Source of the DNA: Ochotona curzoniae
Lineage: Eukaryota > Chordata > Mammalia > Lagomorpha > Ochotonidae
Assembly: GCF_017591425.1 (NCBI RefSeq)
Contig: NW_024467121.1
Coordinates: 1,674,001-1,738,000 of the forward strand
Length of the DNA stretch: 64,000 bases
Direction: 5' to 3'
Made by a program: the position numbers and the translations under genes
Notes under the pieces: model-generated
What the model was told of the DNA's origin: nothing
Database searches by the model: none
What the model saw: only the letters and a program-made list of their open reading frames with translations
Shown here: positions 21,061-33,420 of the stretch, piece by piece
Layout: the number at the start of each line of letters is the position of its first letter
Numbering within the stretch: position 1 is the first letter of the stretch

Positions 21061-22670
21061 TTTAAATTACAAAGTATATGCAGTCTAGTGTTGGCATAGA
21101 ACACCCTCAGAACTGGTTGGAGGAGTTGCTATAGAATTTCTACTTGTCCCATACATATAAAGCCAACCCCTGATACTGGGAAGATAGAAGAAAGGTGTTT
21201 ACTGCAAAGCATGGAGCAAGGAGCCAGACAATGATCACTAAATTGCTGGGCTTTTGGAGAGCTTAGGAATAAAGTATCTTATAGATTGAAGTTGGACTAT
21301 AGTTCAGCACACGTAAATGATGTGTTCGTTTGGATGGTGATAGTATGTGCATTTTGGGAATTTTGATGATGGCAAAGTAGGCCTCATTTAGTCTGGGGTC
21401 TTCCTTCGTGTGGTAGCCACCTTTTTGGAAATGGAATTCCTGGAATATAAACAACTCGAGACAGAACCAAACATTGAGATATTATTTACTGGAGAAACAA
21501 ATGTCCACATGAGTCCCTCAATAAGAACCTTGTAGGGCAAGCTGCATAGCTTCTGTCATCCAGTGACATCATGTTAGTAAGCTGTGGATTTGTGTCATAT
21601 CTCAGGACAAGGAACTTTTATGTTATGGGAGGAAGGCAGATAGACAGAGACCTGGTGGTATCCAGTGTCTGCATCCCAGGCACACTGTATGGGAGCTGTA
21701 TTTCATTATTAAAGTCCTTCTCCAATCCCATAATTGTGTTTCTGTAATGTTCATGTCCATGCTTGTCATTACCGGCCTGGCCCAATAGGGGTGCTATCCT
21801 CACTAACCCTGGACCTCTTCCTCGACCTCTGTCTGTATTTTGCGAGACAACCCCCCCCCTTTTTTTTTTTTTTTGCCTCTACCTACTCACTTATCCCCAA
21901 TCTGTAAGGAAGCCTCCATGGACATCCTTGCTTTTGCTGTCCTGACTTCTCCAGGGGCTCCTGACTATGCCAGCAGTTCAGCCCAGTTTTGCACTGGCTT
22001 TTCTACATGCTTTCAAATTTGGGTTTTGAATTTTAAGAAATGGTGTTAATGATTTCCACTGGGTGTGAAACATTTCCTGGGCTAACATTTCCTAACCTCA
22101 TTTTGCTTCTCTGTGGATTTTCTTCAAATTCTGTGTACTTCCTCCATTTTTCATCTATAGGCTTCGAAGAAAGATGCCAAATGGCACTGCTAACATCTTC
22201 CTCATAGGAATGCACTGTTAATTTATCATGCATCCAATTTATATGATGACTCCTCCTATCCTTAGCTTTGATTAGCTTAAAAAGATAAATTAATCTATTG
22301 GTAAATATTTTCACAACTACTTATAGACCATTTGATCTGATTGTTCTTTTTTTAAGTTAAATTTAGCTTAACAGGGAATTCACAGGGTTGAGTGTAGTTT
22401 TAGTTCACCTGTAAAACAACTAATCATTCTGAAATATTCTCTGAAGGCACATGAGCAAGGTAAAAGGCAAGGAGAGATTGCTGTTTGGAAACAGCGTAGA
22501 ATATGTGATGTACCCCAAATCCTTAAACATGGCCTTTGTTCTTTTGCTTCTCTTCCATCATCCAGGAGACTGCATAGTCACTGCTGCTTCAGCCTGTTTC
22601 ATCAGCATTTTAGTCACTAACTAGGACTGTTCCTTCACTCACATCCACTGCTTGATTTCTTCCATTTTAG
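21061..22670. other. Unassigned sequence with C/T homopolymers
   Basis: At 21851-21874 nine C bases run straight into about fifteen T bases. The stretch at 21480-21830 has some LTR-like composition with an ATTAAAGTCC phrase, but I could not support an LTR call. No exon was recognised. Confidence 0.35.
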
Positions 22671-22748
22671 GAGATTTGCGTAGTGTTTAGATTTGGAAAG
22701 AATACTTTTGGAAGGAAGGGATTGCACCCATACCCATGGGGATAGAAT
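22671..22748 (+). repeat. Left arm of an approximately 80-bp inverted repeat
   Basis: This arm contains ACTTTTGGAAGGAAGGGA and CCATACCCATGGGGATAGAA. Both phrases occur in reverse complement at 23044-23123. I count roughly 12 differences over about 78 positions. It is not part of any repeat I recognise. Confidence 0.85.
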
Positions 22749-23043
22749 TCCTTACTTCTTAGTGAGGCTATTTGTCAACCAAGATTAACCTTGATTAACA
22801 TTAAGTGTTAAAGTTTCCGATGAGGTTTACTAAGAAAACTCCACATCTTGCCTGAAGTGTGTGTGTGTGTGTGAAGAATGTAGATATTAGCAAGATATTT
22901 ACTTTTCGGAATGGAGCCGCAGTGTTGCAGCCTGGGTTCCTATCACAGGCCCAGTGCCACAGTGTATATTGTTGGAGCCTGTGTGGGTGACTGCAGAGTT
23001 CAGCAGGCTAAAGAGACAGGCTCCTGCCTGTTGCCTACCACCA
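22749..23043. other. Loop between the inverted-repeat arms
   Basis: This 295-bp spacer includes a short TG run (22859-22873). The sequence is otherwise non-repetitive, with no ORF that looks like a transposase. Confidence 0.6.
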
Positions 23044-23123
23044 GTTCTATCCCCATGGGTATGGATGGGGTCCCTTCCTTCCAAAAGTCTTCTTTTGAAA
23101 TCTAAATACTGTTGCAAATCTTC
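23044..23123 (-). repeat. Right arm of the inverted repeat
   Basis: TTCTATCCCCATGGGTATGG and TCCCTTCCTTCCAAAAGT are the reverse complement of phrases in the arm at 22671-22748. The ORFs across here (22899-23337) owe their similarity to the other arm to this duplication, not to coding function. Confidence 0.85.
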
Positions 23124-24659
23124 TGCTCTTGGGCACTTCTGTCTGAGACTGTGTTTGCTTTTCACCATTGTTTATTTTGGAAATGTCGCAATAAATAACA
23201 GAGGAGAGGATGTGAGAGAAGGACTCCTTGAGGAAGGCTGCAAATTCTTCAGGGACACAAAGCCTCCTGCCTGTGGCCTCTGATAAGAGGAAATTATTAT
23301 GGATAATATTTGGTTTTTCTAGATTCCCAGAGGACAATAAAATGGAACAGGAAAATAGCAGCAGGGGGAAAAAAAAGTGCTGTTATTTGTTTGCCTAGTG
23401 AAGCCTTCTATTTTAATCCTGTTGGTTGAGCCAGGGACACTGGATCCTAAACTAAGTCAGTGCCTTGAAATGCACTGGTCAGATCTGCTGGGAAGCCGCA
23501 GGAGTGAGATGGTTCTATATCTGCTGAGGTCAGATCCACTCTCACTCCTCTACCACTAGGACAGCTCTTTGGGGGAACTTGTCAGGGCTATCCTGAATGG
23601 AGTGGGTCTCTAACCCATCTTGTTTACCCAAGCCTGAGAATTTCTGGGATAGACTGAGTTTGGAGATAGGCCTGCAGCCTTGGCAACCAAGGAGGAAGGG
23701 TGAAATCAAAGCACCTTGCCTCAAAGTTGCAGATTCCTGTTGTGCTCACGCTGGGGGTCTTTCTCCTCCTTATCTCTTTGAGCATCGCTCTGCAAGGGTT
23801 TTTGGCGCAGGCACAAGCACCACCACAGGAATCTATGGACTGAAGCCAAACCTGACATCACCCGAGAGGATGAAGCATGCTGGGTGTAGGACCTGCAGCC
23901 GCAGGACCTGCTGTGGGGGTTAGGTAGGGGGGAAGTTGGTGTTGGCTTTGTCCCCAGGACCCCTGCCCCTCACTCAGAGGAGGAAATGTCTCCCAAGGAA
24001 TCCCTGAATTCCTGAGAGTTCATCAAAGAAAAGCCTCCACTTCCCTGTTGAGTTGCTTGTTTTTCTTCCTAATTACTAAAGTAAAAGGGTATCTTCTGAA
24101 ATGTTGATTTGGGGACTCTGAATCTAAACACTTGAGGCTGCCTGTATTTAGCTTGCAAAGGAGTTAGATTTTTGGCAGCCCAGCAGGAAGATGTTTGGAT
24201 TCCGACGTCCTCCCTACTGCAGGGGTAGGCAGGAGAGTGAGGGGCTGCTGACCCTTTCTGAGGACTTGATAAGGTGGACAAAGGATTGACAAATCGCCAT
24301 GAAAGGCGGAAGCCACTGCATTCAAAAGAGGGGACTTTAGCAAGAAAAGGTCCCCAAAGTCATCCAGAAGAGTGTCACACTGGGATGAAAAGGATTAATT
24401 AGACTTTAAATCTCAGAGGAGTCTCCTCTAATGTACATGACAGGAATAAAGAATGAACTTTATTATCTGATCTGAAGTGGGGAGTCGGAAGTTGCTGAAA
24501 AGACACATATGGCTGATGGGGAGGAAGAAACCAGAGGAAGTTTAAAATAAGCTTACAAAAAGCTGCTGTTGCTCTTTTAAAAAAAAAATCTGAAAGTAAA
24601 AAAAACAAACAAAAAACCTACTCTGTTTTGAATCTGGTGGACATTAGCTTCATTTTAAA
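23124..24659. other. Unassigned, mostly unique sequence
   Basis: A chance ORF at 23597-23923 (108 codons) is rich in Cys, Arg and Pro near its end but has no recognisable domain or exon boundaries. No repeat is recognised. Confidence 0.4.
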
Positions 24660-24688
24660 AATTCTACTTATTTGTTTTTATTTATTTG

Positions 24689-24729
<41 letters not shown>

Positions 24730-25033
24730 CCCTCCCTTCCTCCTTGGCATCCTTCTCTCTTCAGAGAAACATTCCATCTGCTGGTTCACTACCCAAATGC
24801 CTGTAGCTACCAGCAGTGTGCCAGGCCAAAACCAGTTGTCTGTAATTGGGATCTCCCTTGTTGGTGGCTGGGATCAAATATACCTGCTGCTCCTTGACCC
24901 CCAGGCTATGCACTGGTAGGAAACTGGGACTGGCAGAAGAGGAGGACTCACACCCAGACTCAAGTCCAAGCTACTGGATTTGGGATGTGTCCCAAGTATG
25001 CTTGCAACTGCTTCAGCAAAGTCCTCACCCTTT
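24660..25033 (-). mobile_element. CSINE, antisense, with expanded AC microsatellite in the tail
   Basis: It begins TTTTTATTTATTTGAAACAC, and the purine-rich block has been replaced by the AC run. The body follows with CATCTGCTGGTTCACTACCC and TGGGATCTCCCTTGTTGGTG. It is an old, diverged subfamily. Confidence 0.65.
24690..24726 (+). repeat. AC dinucleotide microsatellite
   Basis: About 18 perfect AC units lie within the tail region of the surrounding CSINE, a common birthplace for such repeats. Confidence 0.95.
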
Positions 25034-25619
25034 ATAGAGGAAGAAAACAATAAGAAGAATAATCGGAGTCTCCAGGTTTTCTGAGGCCCTTCTTGGTCTC
25101 TCAGTGCACCTGTGCTCTGTGGAATTACCACAGGCTTGGTCTGTCTGGGTTCTCAGAGGAGGTGCTGAGATGAGGTAATGCCTGGAGATCTGTAGAGAAG
25201 CCACCTATGGGAGAGAAACGTAGTGGGGGCCAGGAAAGATGAGATGCCATCACACTGCTATGCATGTCTGAGCCCACGTAGAGGAGTCCGAGAAGGAAGC
25301 TTGAGTGGAAGCAAGCAAGAGTACAGTACTCAGCAAGGCCACCAGTGAGAGCCTGAGCCAAAGACAGGTACTATGTCGTAAGAGAATGCCCTAGAATACT
25401 GGGTGAGCCAGACCGTGCCAGTCATTGGCTGGGATCAGCTCAGGACAAAGGTAGCTTTGATGCTGATGTCACTTTGGAGTTTTCAGGTCATGTAGCTAGA
25501 CCCCTTGATCAATCAGAAGGGCAAACTTTATAAAGATCTTTCTGTTTCTTCTTTAAGATATCCTTTCTCTGATTTTAAAGAAAAAATCCAGAGTGACTTC
25601 TTAAACCTTCTTAGTCCTT
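25034..25619. other. Unassigned sequence
   Basis: No recognised gene or repeat. Chance ORFs on the minus strand (24874-25131 and 25125-25361) show no domain. Confidence 0.35.
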
Positions 25620-25901
25620 TTTGACAAAACATTAATATAACTGCTGGAAAATGTTTACTTTGTGATATCTTTCTGTACCTAGCTCATTTCATTTAGCATG
25701 ATGTCCTTCCATTTCATCCATGTTGCTGCAATGATCAGGATTTTATCTTGTAATGGCTGAGTAGTATTTGTTCCATTTATGTAAGTTTGATGTCTTCATT
25801 TATTTAAGTTCATGTTGTTTGATTCCATGTCCTGGCTGCTGTGAATTGTACTGTATTGATACGGAAGTATGGACATGGAAGTACAAGTATACTTTGATTA
25901 C
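25620..25901 (-). mobile_element. L1 LINE fragment, antisense (ORF2 C-terminal region)
   Basis: TCATTTCATTTAGCATGATG, CATTTCATCCATGTTGCTGC, GGCTGAGTAGTATTTGTTCC and TTGATTCCATGTCCTGGCTG follow the complement of the L1 ORF2 end. It is degenerate and has no open frame. Confidence 0.85.
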
Positions 25902-26212
25902 TTTTTTTTTTTAAGATTTATTTTATTTTTATTGGAAAGGCAGATATATAGAGAGGAGAGACAGAGAGGAAGATCTTCCATCCGATGATTCACTCCCCAA
26001 GTGAGCGCAACGGCCGATGCTATGCTGATCCGAAGCCAGGAGCCTCTTCCGGGTCTCCCATGTGGGTGCAAGGTCCCAAAGTTTTGGGCCGTCCTTGACT
26101 GCTTTCCCAGGCCACAGGCAGGGAGGTGGATGGGAAGTGGGGCCGCGCCCCTATGGGATCCCGGGCGTGCAAGGCGAGGACCTTAACCGCTATGCTATTG
26201 CACCGAGCCCGC
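25902..26212 (-). mobile_element. CSINE, antisense, young
   Basis: It keeps a T-run tail, TTTTTATTGGAAAGGCAGAT, CCGATGATTCACTCCCCAAG, CCGAAGCCAGGAGCCTCTTC and CAAGGCGAGGACCTTAACCG. Several CpGs survive, indicating recent insertion. It is slightly shortened near the head. Confidence 0.95.
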
Positions 26213-27989
26213 AGAATCCTCTTCTAATGTGGCTCCTTCCTTAGGCTTGCTGAGGTGTGAAAGGGACCAGCCTTTGGAGTCATTTCAGAAGAAAAAGAGG
26301 TTCGAGTCTGAAGTTGAATAAAAATGCCCCAGAGGCCACGAGGTGCTGGCCATATTAATAGAACTCAGTGACAAGCCTTGCGCCAAGGACAGAAAGTGAG
26401 ACTCTGTTTTAGTTGGTGTCTTTATGTGATTCTCTTTTTTTATTCTTTTGTAAATGTTACCTGACATGAAGAACCACCTGATTTGTGGACACTTTTGAGA
26501 CTGAGCCAGGAAAGCCAGTGGCACCTTTTGGCAGGGTAGGAGCACAGGGTGGGAAGAGAAGTAGATCTAAGTGGGATAACAGCTTAGAGCCTGGACTCTC
26601 ATCAGCCAAGTCATTTCATGCTTGGAACAGTGGTTAGTAGAATGTGCCATTTGGGATGACCTCTGTGCCAAGAGGACGGGACAGGAAGAGGCCCAATGAA
26701 GCCAATGCCGAAGGGCCATTCCCCTCACAGTACAACTGATCAGGGGACACAGAAGCACAAAGTCTCCTTGTTAGCCTCCTTGTTTCCTGAAGTTAGCTAA
26801 TTAAATGGCACCACAGGAGGCAGATGATCTGATCCTGGCCAGCAGCAGGAGCTTAGCTGGATTCTTCTAGCCATGCCTGAGAAGCATTAGGTACAAACTT
26901 TTAGCCATTGTTGGTAGATATCCCACTTCCCCAATAGGATGCAGTAACTTTCTCATAGGCTATTTGAACAATTGCAAATTTAAATCAAATTGTGGGCCTT
27001 GGAGAATGCCTCCAGTTACTGCAACACACTGAGAACATTGCTGGGAACTATCTGAATGGTTATTAGACTACAAAAAGCTCACAAGCTAGAGTTTCAAAGT
27101 CTTGATAATTATTAACTGTTTATTTCACACATCTGGTATATTTTTGAGAGAAGACTGAGAGCCATTCAGTGTCTTGAAAGTTAAATGTTAAAAATTAAAC
27201 TTGCTTTCTATTGAGTAAAGTAGTAGCTAAAACTTTCAGTAATCCTGGAAATTATGTCTCTAAATTATATTTGCTATTGAAAATACTATTTAGGTTAAAT
27301 GTCAATTAGGCAAACTGTCTAAATGATACATGAACTAGTTAAATGATCTAACTTAACTTTGGTTTCTTATCAAGCCATGAAAAAGCATCAAAGAGGACTT
27401 TTGCATTTTCTTAAAATGGAAGAAGATCAATGAATTAGGATAGAAGTTAGAACAATTCCAATGTTCCTAATATTTTTCCTGCCCAAGAGTGGGATCAATA
27501 GCTTCTCCCTGTATAATTTTCATCGCATCAGATTAAAATTAGGATAAAATCACTTCATTAAAAAAAGAAAAAAGACCAATTTTCTTACTTCTTAGTTATA
27601 TAAGTTATCCTTATCACCTCTTTAACCCCTTTGTATTACAAAGTATGGGATATCAAACAGGCTAAGTGCAAATTAAAAATGGTAGCACACAATGTAATAA
27701 GACAGTGTGCTCTAATATGTTACCTCTGGGGTGTATGTCATTGGGGTAAAAAAGTCTTTTGTGCACTTATTATGTATAAGAGATATAACATGCCTGCTCA
27801 CTAGTGAGTAGAGGTATGTATGTCAGGGAGCAAAGTTTCAGCTCTCTTGAAACTAACAGGTAACAGCACTAATAAATAGCTCGCACTAAGTCTCAGTAAG
27901 GCCAGTATAGGCTGGCGCAGACAGGCTTGGGTTGTAAATTAAGATTAAGAAACCTACACTTGAAGACCATATTGTGCACCAAAATCACT
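26213..27989. other. Unassigned, mostly unique sequence
   Basis: This repeat-poor, AT-rich stretch has no recognised gene. ORFs at 26285-26545 and 26567-26758 are short and featureless. Confidence 0.4.
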
Positions 27990-28142
27990 CTGGGTCTGCA
28001 GCAAAATGTCTGCTACTTACCTTCCTACTGCTCTGTAACTTTCTGAAAGACAGAGCCAGCCTCTCATTTTCCTGAGTCCCTTAAATAGTCTAACAGCTTC
28101 GTGTCTCTAACGGATGTTCAGTAAATACTTGTTGAATGAACA
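27990..28142 (+). mobile_element. L2 LINE 3' end, sense
   Basis: It ends in the diagnostic L2 phrase TTCAGTAAATACTTGTTGAA followed by TGAAC. The preceding text (TCTGAAAGACAGAGCCAGCC and so on) is consistent with the diverged L2 3' end. Confidence 0.7.
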
Positions 28143-29887
28143 GGCCTCATAGTCTGTTGGATTTCTGTTATCCTTTTCAATGCAGGTTAATTTTGCTATA
28201 GAGAGCCAAGCTTTACATCTCTCATGGGTGAGTGTTTAGACAAACCCCTCAAAACAGGGTTTTAGTAGAGAAGGCACCTCTTCCACACATGTCATAAAGA
28301 AGCAAAGAAGATTTTGCCATGAGCCACATACTCTTTGACTATGTATTTCCTTGGCTCTTCCATTTGTGCTGCTCATAGGTGACTTTGACTGTCACTCTTC
28401 TTGTTTGTCCACTGACTGGGGTCATCCAATGTCATTTGCTTGGTATCGTTAATCCCAGTATGCAGGCTACCTTTATGATACAAGCAGCCCCTGAAAACAT
28501 ATAATTCCATATTTGAAGTGAATAGAATGAATTTTTCCCCAAAGAGTGCAGTAATGTCAAAGAAGTGGGCGATAGGTACACTCAGAGCCTGGGAAGGGAT
28601 TCTTGCTATGCTTTGATGCTTCTGCTGACTAACATGCACCTCACCCCATGTTCACTAACAGGTCTGCTTGCTGAATAAACCCATTAATGTCTAAGGCTCC
28701 ATCTCCCACTGCCCTGTCTCAGTCTCCACTTCATTTTTTTCCCTTTTCTATTGGGATTTTAATCATCACCATGTCAGATTTTGATATAATTTCAATACCT
28801 TTGTTAATAACCAAATCTGAAACCAAGCAAAACTTGAGTCTCTAACAAGCCTAGCATTTATTTAAATAAGTCATTAACAGTGCTTTTAAAACAATTGGGG
28901 AAACTTGAATATCGATTATATGTGAGAAAGTTATCAGTAGCTTTCTTAGTGGTAGTACTAATATTGTGATTAGGTAGGAAAATGTCTCTTAGGAGATATT
29001 TTTAGGAAATGCATGGTTATATGTTCCAGAAGTAGTTTCATGATACCTGTACCTTTCTTTCAAGTGACTTGCAATATTCAATGTCTGTTTATCTAGTCAT
29101 TATCTAGAAACAAAAAAAAATGCTAAAATGCTCATAACTTTGGATTCTAATGATGAGTCTTTGCGTGATGATCCTTGTTTTCTTTTTATATGTGTGTGAA
29201 TTTTCCTAATAATCATTGGAAAAAGTGACATACCAGATGTCTGTGATCTTGAAAATAAGTATGTCCATAGGGTCATTTTGTGCAGGCTTGCCTCCCCCAG
29301 AATCAGATATGAACCACAAATGTTGGGGAATCATCTTTCCTTCAGGTATACATTCCTGCATCTTCTAGGCACCTTAGTCTGCCTTTTCACAATCTTGGCT
29401 ATCAAGAAGTTTTCTCTTAAGTCTTTTTCAGTTGGTAACTGAAAAAAAAATTGAGGTGCTTGATTATTTTGCTGTCTTCTGACTTTGAAGGGGGCCTGGA
29501 GAAGGTACTTGATTTTTACTTTCTCATGATTCAAATTTCCCTTCTGTAATGGCTGGTTAGACAGACTTCTCACCCGTGTGGTCTAATACTTATCTGGAAA
29601 CTCTGAAGGGAGACAGAAGACATGGTTATGATGGTGAGCCAGACGGCCACATGTCTTCCTCCCATAATTTGCTCATTGCTCTGCTCTCGTGTCATCTCCT
29701 CAGAGAGGTTTTTCCATTTCTGACGGCCTTGTATAAAATAGCACCCCATTACTCTTTCCCGATTTCTTTGATTTCCTTTTTAAGAAAACAGCATTGAGCA
29801 TTGCGTGACATTATAATGCACATTTCTTGGATCTTTATTGACCCTCTCTACTACCAGAACGTACATTCTACAGGTGGGGCCTTATTC
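28143..29887. other. Unassigned, mostly unique sequence
   Basis: AT-rich, repeat-poor DNA. No exon, RNA gene or mobile element is recognised. Confidence 0.4.
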
Positions 29888-30064
29888 TCAGTTGCTGTTT
29901 TTCAAGTCGAATGTGCATCGTTATTGCCTATAATGCTTGTTTAAAAAATTGACTGCCAAGGCCTCACACCCATAGTTGTGAGTGTAGTTAAGTCTGAGGT
30001 AGAGCCTCCAAAATTGCATTTGTGCAGTTAGGTTATATTGATGCTTCTAGTCCATGTTCCACAT
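29888..30064 (+). mobile_element. MER5A-type hAT-Charlie DNA transposon fossil
   Basis: It starts TCAGTTGCTGTTTTTCAAGT and continues through GAATGTGCATCGTTATTGCC, TTTAAAAAATTGACTGCC and AAAATTGCATTTGTGCAGTT. It ends near GATGCTTCTAGTCCATGTTC. This follows the MER5A consensus nearly end to end. MER5A is a non-autonomous hAT element, extinct for tens of millions of years. Confidence 0.85.
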
Positions 30065-30135
30065 TTATTCTTCGTCAATATAATCCAGTATGTAAGAGCT
30101 CCACGAATACTTGTTGAATGGATGAATGAATGACA
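30065..30135 (+). mobile_element. L2-like 3' end
   Basis: CACGAATACTTGTTGAATGG followed by ATGAATGAATGAC is the typical L2 terminus. The preceding part is too short for certainty, and it directly adjoins the MER5A copy. Confidence 0.5.
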
Positions 30136-31958
30136 AATGGGTGAGAGTTGGTTTGCTGGTAATATAATTGGGCTCTGGAAATGGAAAGACTTTGAAAGCT
30201 GCATGACAACCAGTTGAGGAAAGCAGTGTAGATCCCACACCGGGGGTCTTGGATGGAGACCTGAATGCCTTGCTGGGAAGGGCTTGAGTGTACTGTCTTT
30301 GCTTTAAGTCATTAGAAGTTCTTGGAAAACAATTTAGAGACGTTTAGGGCCATTTTAAGTGTTGAAGATGATGCGGTAGAGGACAAAATCTGTGTAAATC
30401 CCTTTAGTGCTATTAATAGAAAGCAAATATGGAAGTTGGTGATTCAGTGGTCTGACTTTGTAGGGCATTTCCATACTGACTTTGGTACCTCCCTAGGATG
30501 CTTATCCTTCATTTGAGATATTTCCTTTGAATTAGTTCCATTCTGAAGGAAGAACCAACAGAAAGATGCTACATTTACCATTAGAAAAATGCTGTTTGAA
30601 GCTGCCTTGCTTCTCCTGAGTGAACATCAAAAGACTACTCACCAACTATATTTCACCTCTGCAAGCTCCCAGGAACAAAATAGCCTTAGCTAAGTGCTCC
30701 AAATACTTTTCCTCCAGCTCTATTTGAGGTTCCCTACTGATGCAAATAAGACATACCTTCCACCAAGTAGAGAACCAAATAGAACAATCTTTAGACAGAA
30801 CAGAACAGTCCTCATGTTATGTTTGTATAAAATAGTAGTTTCCAAATGACACAGATGAATTAGTCTTCCTCGGATAACTTCCTGCTATCCTGTAGCAGGC
30901 AGTTGAGTCTTTAAGGAACTACTGGCAAGTTTCAGATGTATGCTGCTGGTCAAGGCTGTGTATCCTTGTACCCTGTGGGAAAGATAAGTTCTCTTTTGAA
31001 TGTGAATGCTTGTGTATGTGTGTACACACAGGCACACACACAAATGCATCAATTCAGTGCAGGAGTTTGCATACTGAAATCCAGCCTGAAGGAAGCTGAG
31101 CTGCCCTGGGCATGCTCAGAAGGTTGGGAGTAAGGCTCTGGGATGTTTTGAAGGTTCTCTTTTGGTGTCAGATGCAGTGTAGATAGAGCAGCCATTAATT
31201 TAACAGAGCATCTGGGATCTTTAAAGCCAGAAGGAGCCATACAATTTATCAATCTTAATTTGTTCGTACTGCAGTTAGACAGGGAAGATCTCTGGAAACC
31301 CTGACAGGACCCAGATGCTCTCCATTTGGCTGATAGCACACACACAAGCGCAGGCTGCATGCTTCCCATCCAACTTCCTCAACCCCCTTCAGCCTGGCCC
31401 CCCTTCAGCCTCACCTCAGGCACTTGGGCCTGCTGCACTAATGCCAGACAGTGTAGAGTCACATAAACACTCTCCTCAGTTAGATTTTCTCTGAGTGACT
31501 TTCTTGCAGCCGGAAACTACTTGGGCATAGGTCATTGACGTTTGGAAATTGGGATGCTTCCACTGGAGTAATCAGTAGGCTTCTGATCAGAAAATAGAGG
31601 GAGGACTTGGTCAGCCCCATTGGTTCCAGGACATGCTCACATCTCCAAAATGCACTCCTGTCATTGATAGTTATTCTGGCCTCATTATTTTAAGTTCTTC
31701 AATGTAAGCATGAGCCTTACATACCTTTTACTATTCTATAACTTTTCCTGTAATGTCTCGTATGGCAATTCTCAGTGAGTATACCTGATGGAGAATCCAC
31801 CAGCATGTATTTTTTGAGACATTCACCTTTTCTTTAAAAATGGGGTCATTAGTTCCTTAGGATTAAAAACCAACTTCTCTGTTGTTTAGGTTATTGATTT
31901 CTCATAGTGTGCCCCCATACTGGGCTGGGTTCTGGGTGTACGCAAGGAGATAAAGAGA
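30136..31958. other. Unassigned, mostly unique sequence
   Basis: A mixed AC-rich patch lies at about 31021-31042. No recognised gene; ORFs at 30936-31133 and 31049-31369 have no domain. Confidence 0.4.
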
Positions 31959-32234
31959 TTTTTTTTTTTAAAAATTTATTTGAGAGAGAGATCACTTTCT
32001 AAGTGCCCACTATTGTTAGACCTGTGTCAGGTGGAAGCCAGGATTCAGGAGTTTCATCTGGCTTTCCCATCTTAATAGCAAAAGCCCCAAAAGTTGGGCC
32101 ATCTTTCACTGCTTCCTGAGCCCATTAGAAGAGTTAGATTGGAAGTAGAACAGTTGAGACTCAAACTGGAGCCCATATGGGATGCCAGTATTGCAGGCAG
32201 TGGTTTAATGTGCTGAGTCACAATACTGGTCCCC
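31959..32234 (-). mobile_element. CSINE, antisense, old
   Basis: AAAAATTTATTTGAGAGAGA opens it. GTTGGGCCATCTTTCACTGC, GCCCATATGGGATGCCAGTA and the end TCACAATACTGGTCCCC follow in order. Confidence 0.8.
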
Positions 32235-32397
32235 AGGCAGCAGTTTTGACTATACAGAGTTTCAAATCTAGTAATGGAAACAGAGATGTGCACAGAAGGG
32301 TAACTGCTGTTGGGTCAAGGAGAGGTCAGGTACTAGGCTTCATGAAAAGGACTAGAAGATTTTTTAATCTATTCTGGGGGTTGGGAAGGAGGAAGCA

Positions 32398-32740
32398 ACT
32401 TGTATTTATTTATTTTATTTGTTCATTTTGTTTGAAAGATGAAGCACACACATGCGCGTGCGTGCACACACACACACATACACACACCTTCCATCTGCTA
32501 ATTTACTCCATGATAGCTTGTAGTAGCCAGGGCTAGGACAGGTCAAAGTCAGTAGCCTGGGACTCAATCTGGGACTCTCATGTGGGTGACAGGGACCTAG
32601 CTACTTAAGCCAATACAGTGGCCTCCCAGGGTGCACATCAGCTGGAAGCTGGAGTGAAAGTAGAGCCAGGACTTGAACGTAGGCACTCCAATAGAGGATG
32701 CCTAACTCTCAAGCAGTATCTTCACTGGGAGAACACCTGT
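32398..32740 (-). mobile_element. CSINE, antisense, older subfamily with AC/GC-rich tail
   Basis: The tail side is TTTATTTATTTTATTTGTTC, followed by the alternating AC/GC tract. GGCCTCCCAGGGTGCACATC and AGAGCCAGGACTTGAACGTA follow. It belongs to the same subfamily as 6700-6972 and lies 160 bp from another CSINE. Confidence 0.8.
32445..32487 (+). repeat. Alternating purine-pyrimidine tract (AC with CG and TG steps)
   Basis: The run CACACACATGCGCGTGCGTG continues into CACACACACACACATACACA. Alternation is almost unbroken for about 43 bp and includes CG steps, which favours left-handed Z-DNA. Confidence 0.8.
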
Positions 32741-33164
32741 CCTCACCAGCAGTATTTATTTTGACTTCTTGACATAAAAGAGAGCACAGCAGAGGTGAGG
32801 GGTGATGCTTAGAGCAAAGTTTAGAAAGGATCTGAGTGGTGGGTATTTTTGTGGCTGTGGTTGCTTTGACGGCAGGGAGAGAGGGAGCAATTTCCCTTCA
32901 CTCTTTGAGTGATGACCCTGATGTGGAAAGAGCAAGTGGCTTTTTCAGCTGTTTCCTTGTATAAGCATAAAATTCTTTTCACTTATTCTGTTCCTTTGAA
33001 TTAGACATTGATATTTCAGGAGTCAGGAAAAACCACCATGTTCCCAAGGAGAACTACTGCTGTAATCATTACCCATTGGCAACTTTAAATGAATGCAATG
33101 ATTTCTTTGTGGTATAAAGTCATCTTACTGGGAACTGAGGGAATGAGTAATGAGGCTGCTGAAT
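32741..33164. other. Unassigned sequence
   Basis: No recognised feature lies between two CSINEs here. Confidence 0.35.
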
Positions 33165-33332
33165 TTTGAAGAGAGGAGGAGAGATTCAGAGCATATGAGA
33201 AAAACAGAGATGGCTAGGTCTTGGGTCTCCACTGCTGGTTTTTCTGGGAACCAGCTGGGACTTGAATTCTAGGTACTTTGATGGGGCTACAGGCATCCCA
33301 TTGGCCTTAAACAATAGGCTAGTGCCTGCCCC
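33165..33332 (-). mobile_element. CSINE fragment, antisense, internally deleted
   Basis: The purine-rich start and the later GGAACCAGCTGGGACTTGAA and AGGCTAGTGCCTGCCCC blocks are present, but roughly half of the central body is missing. Confidence 0.65.
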
Positions 33333-33420
33333 AAAACATGTTAAGGAAAGCAAAAAAAAAAAAAAATTTATAATAGGACTTAAAGCCACTATTATGTTTC
33401 TCCAGATATGTAACATTAAA

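Noticed and set aside
21480..21830. LTR of a MaLR or ERV
   Set aside because: Composition and an ATTAAAG phrase are suggestive, but no TATA, ends or duplication could be found.
22899..23337. Two similar-looking ORFs as a gene pair
   Set aside because: The similarity comes from the inverted repeat arms and an overlapping frame.
23597..23923. 108-codon ORF as a cysteine-rich protein
   Set aside because: No signal peptide, domain or splice context; cysteines cluster only in the low-complexity end.
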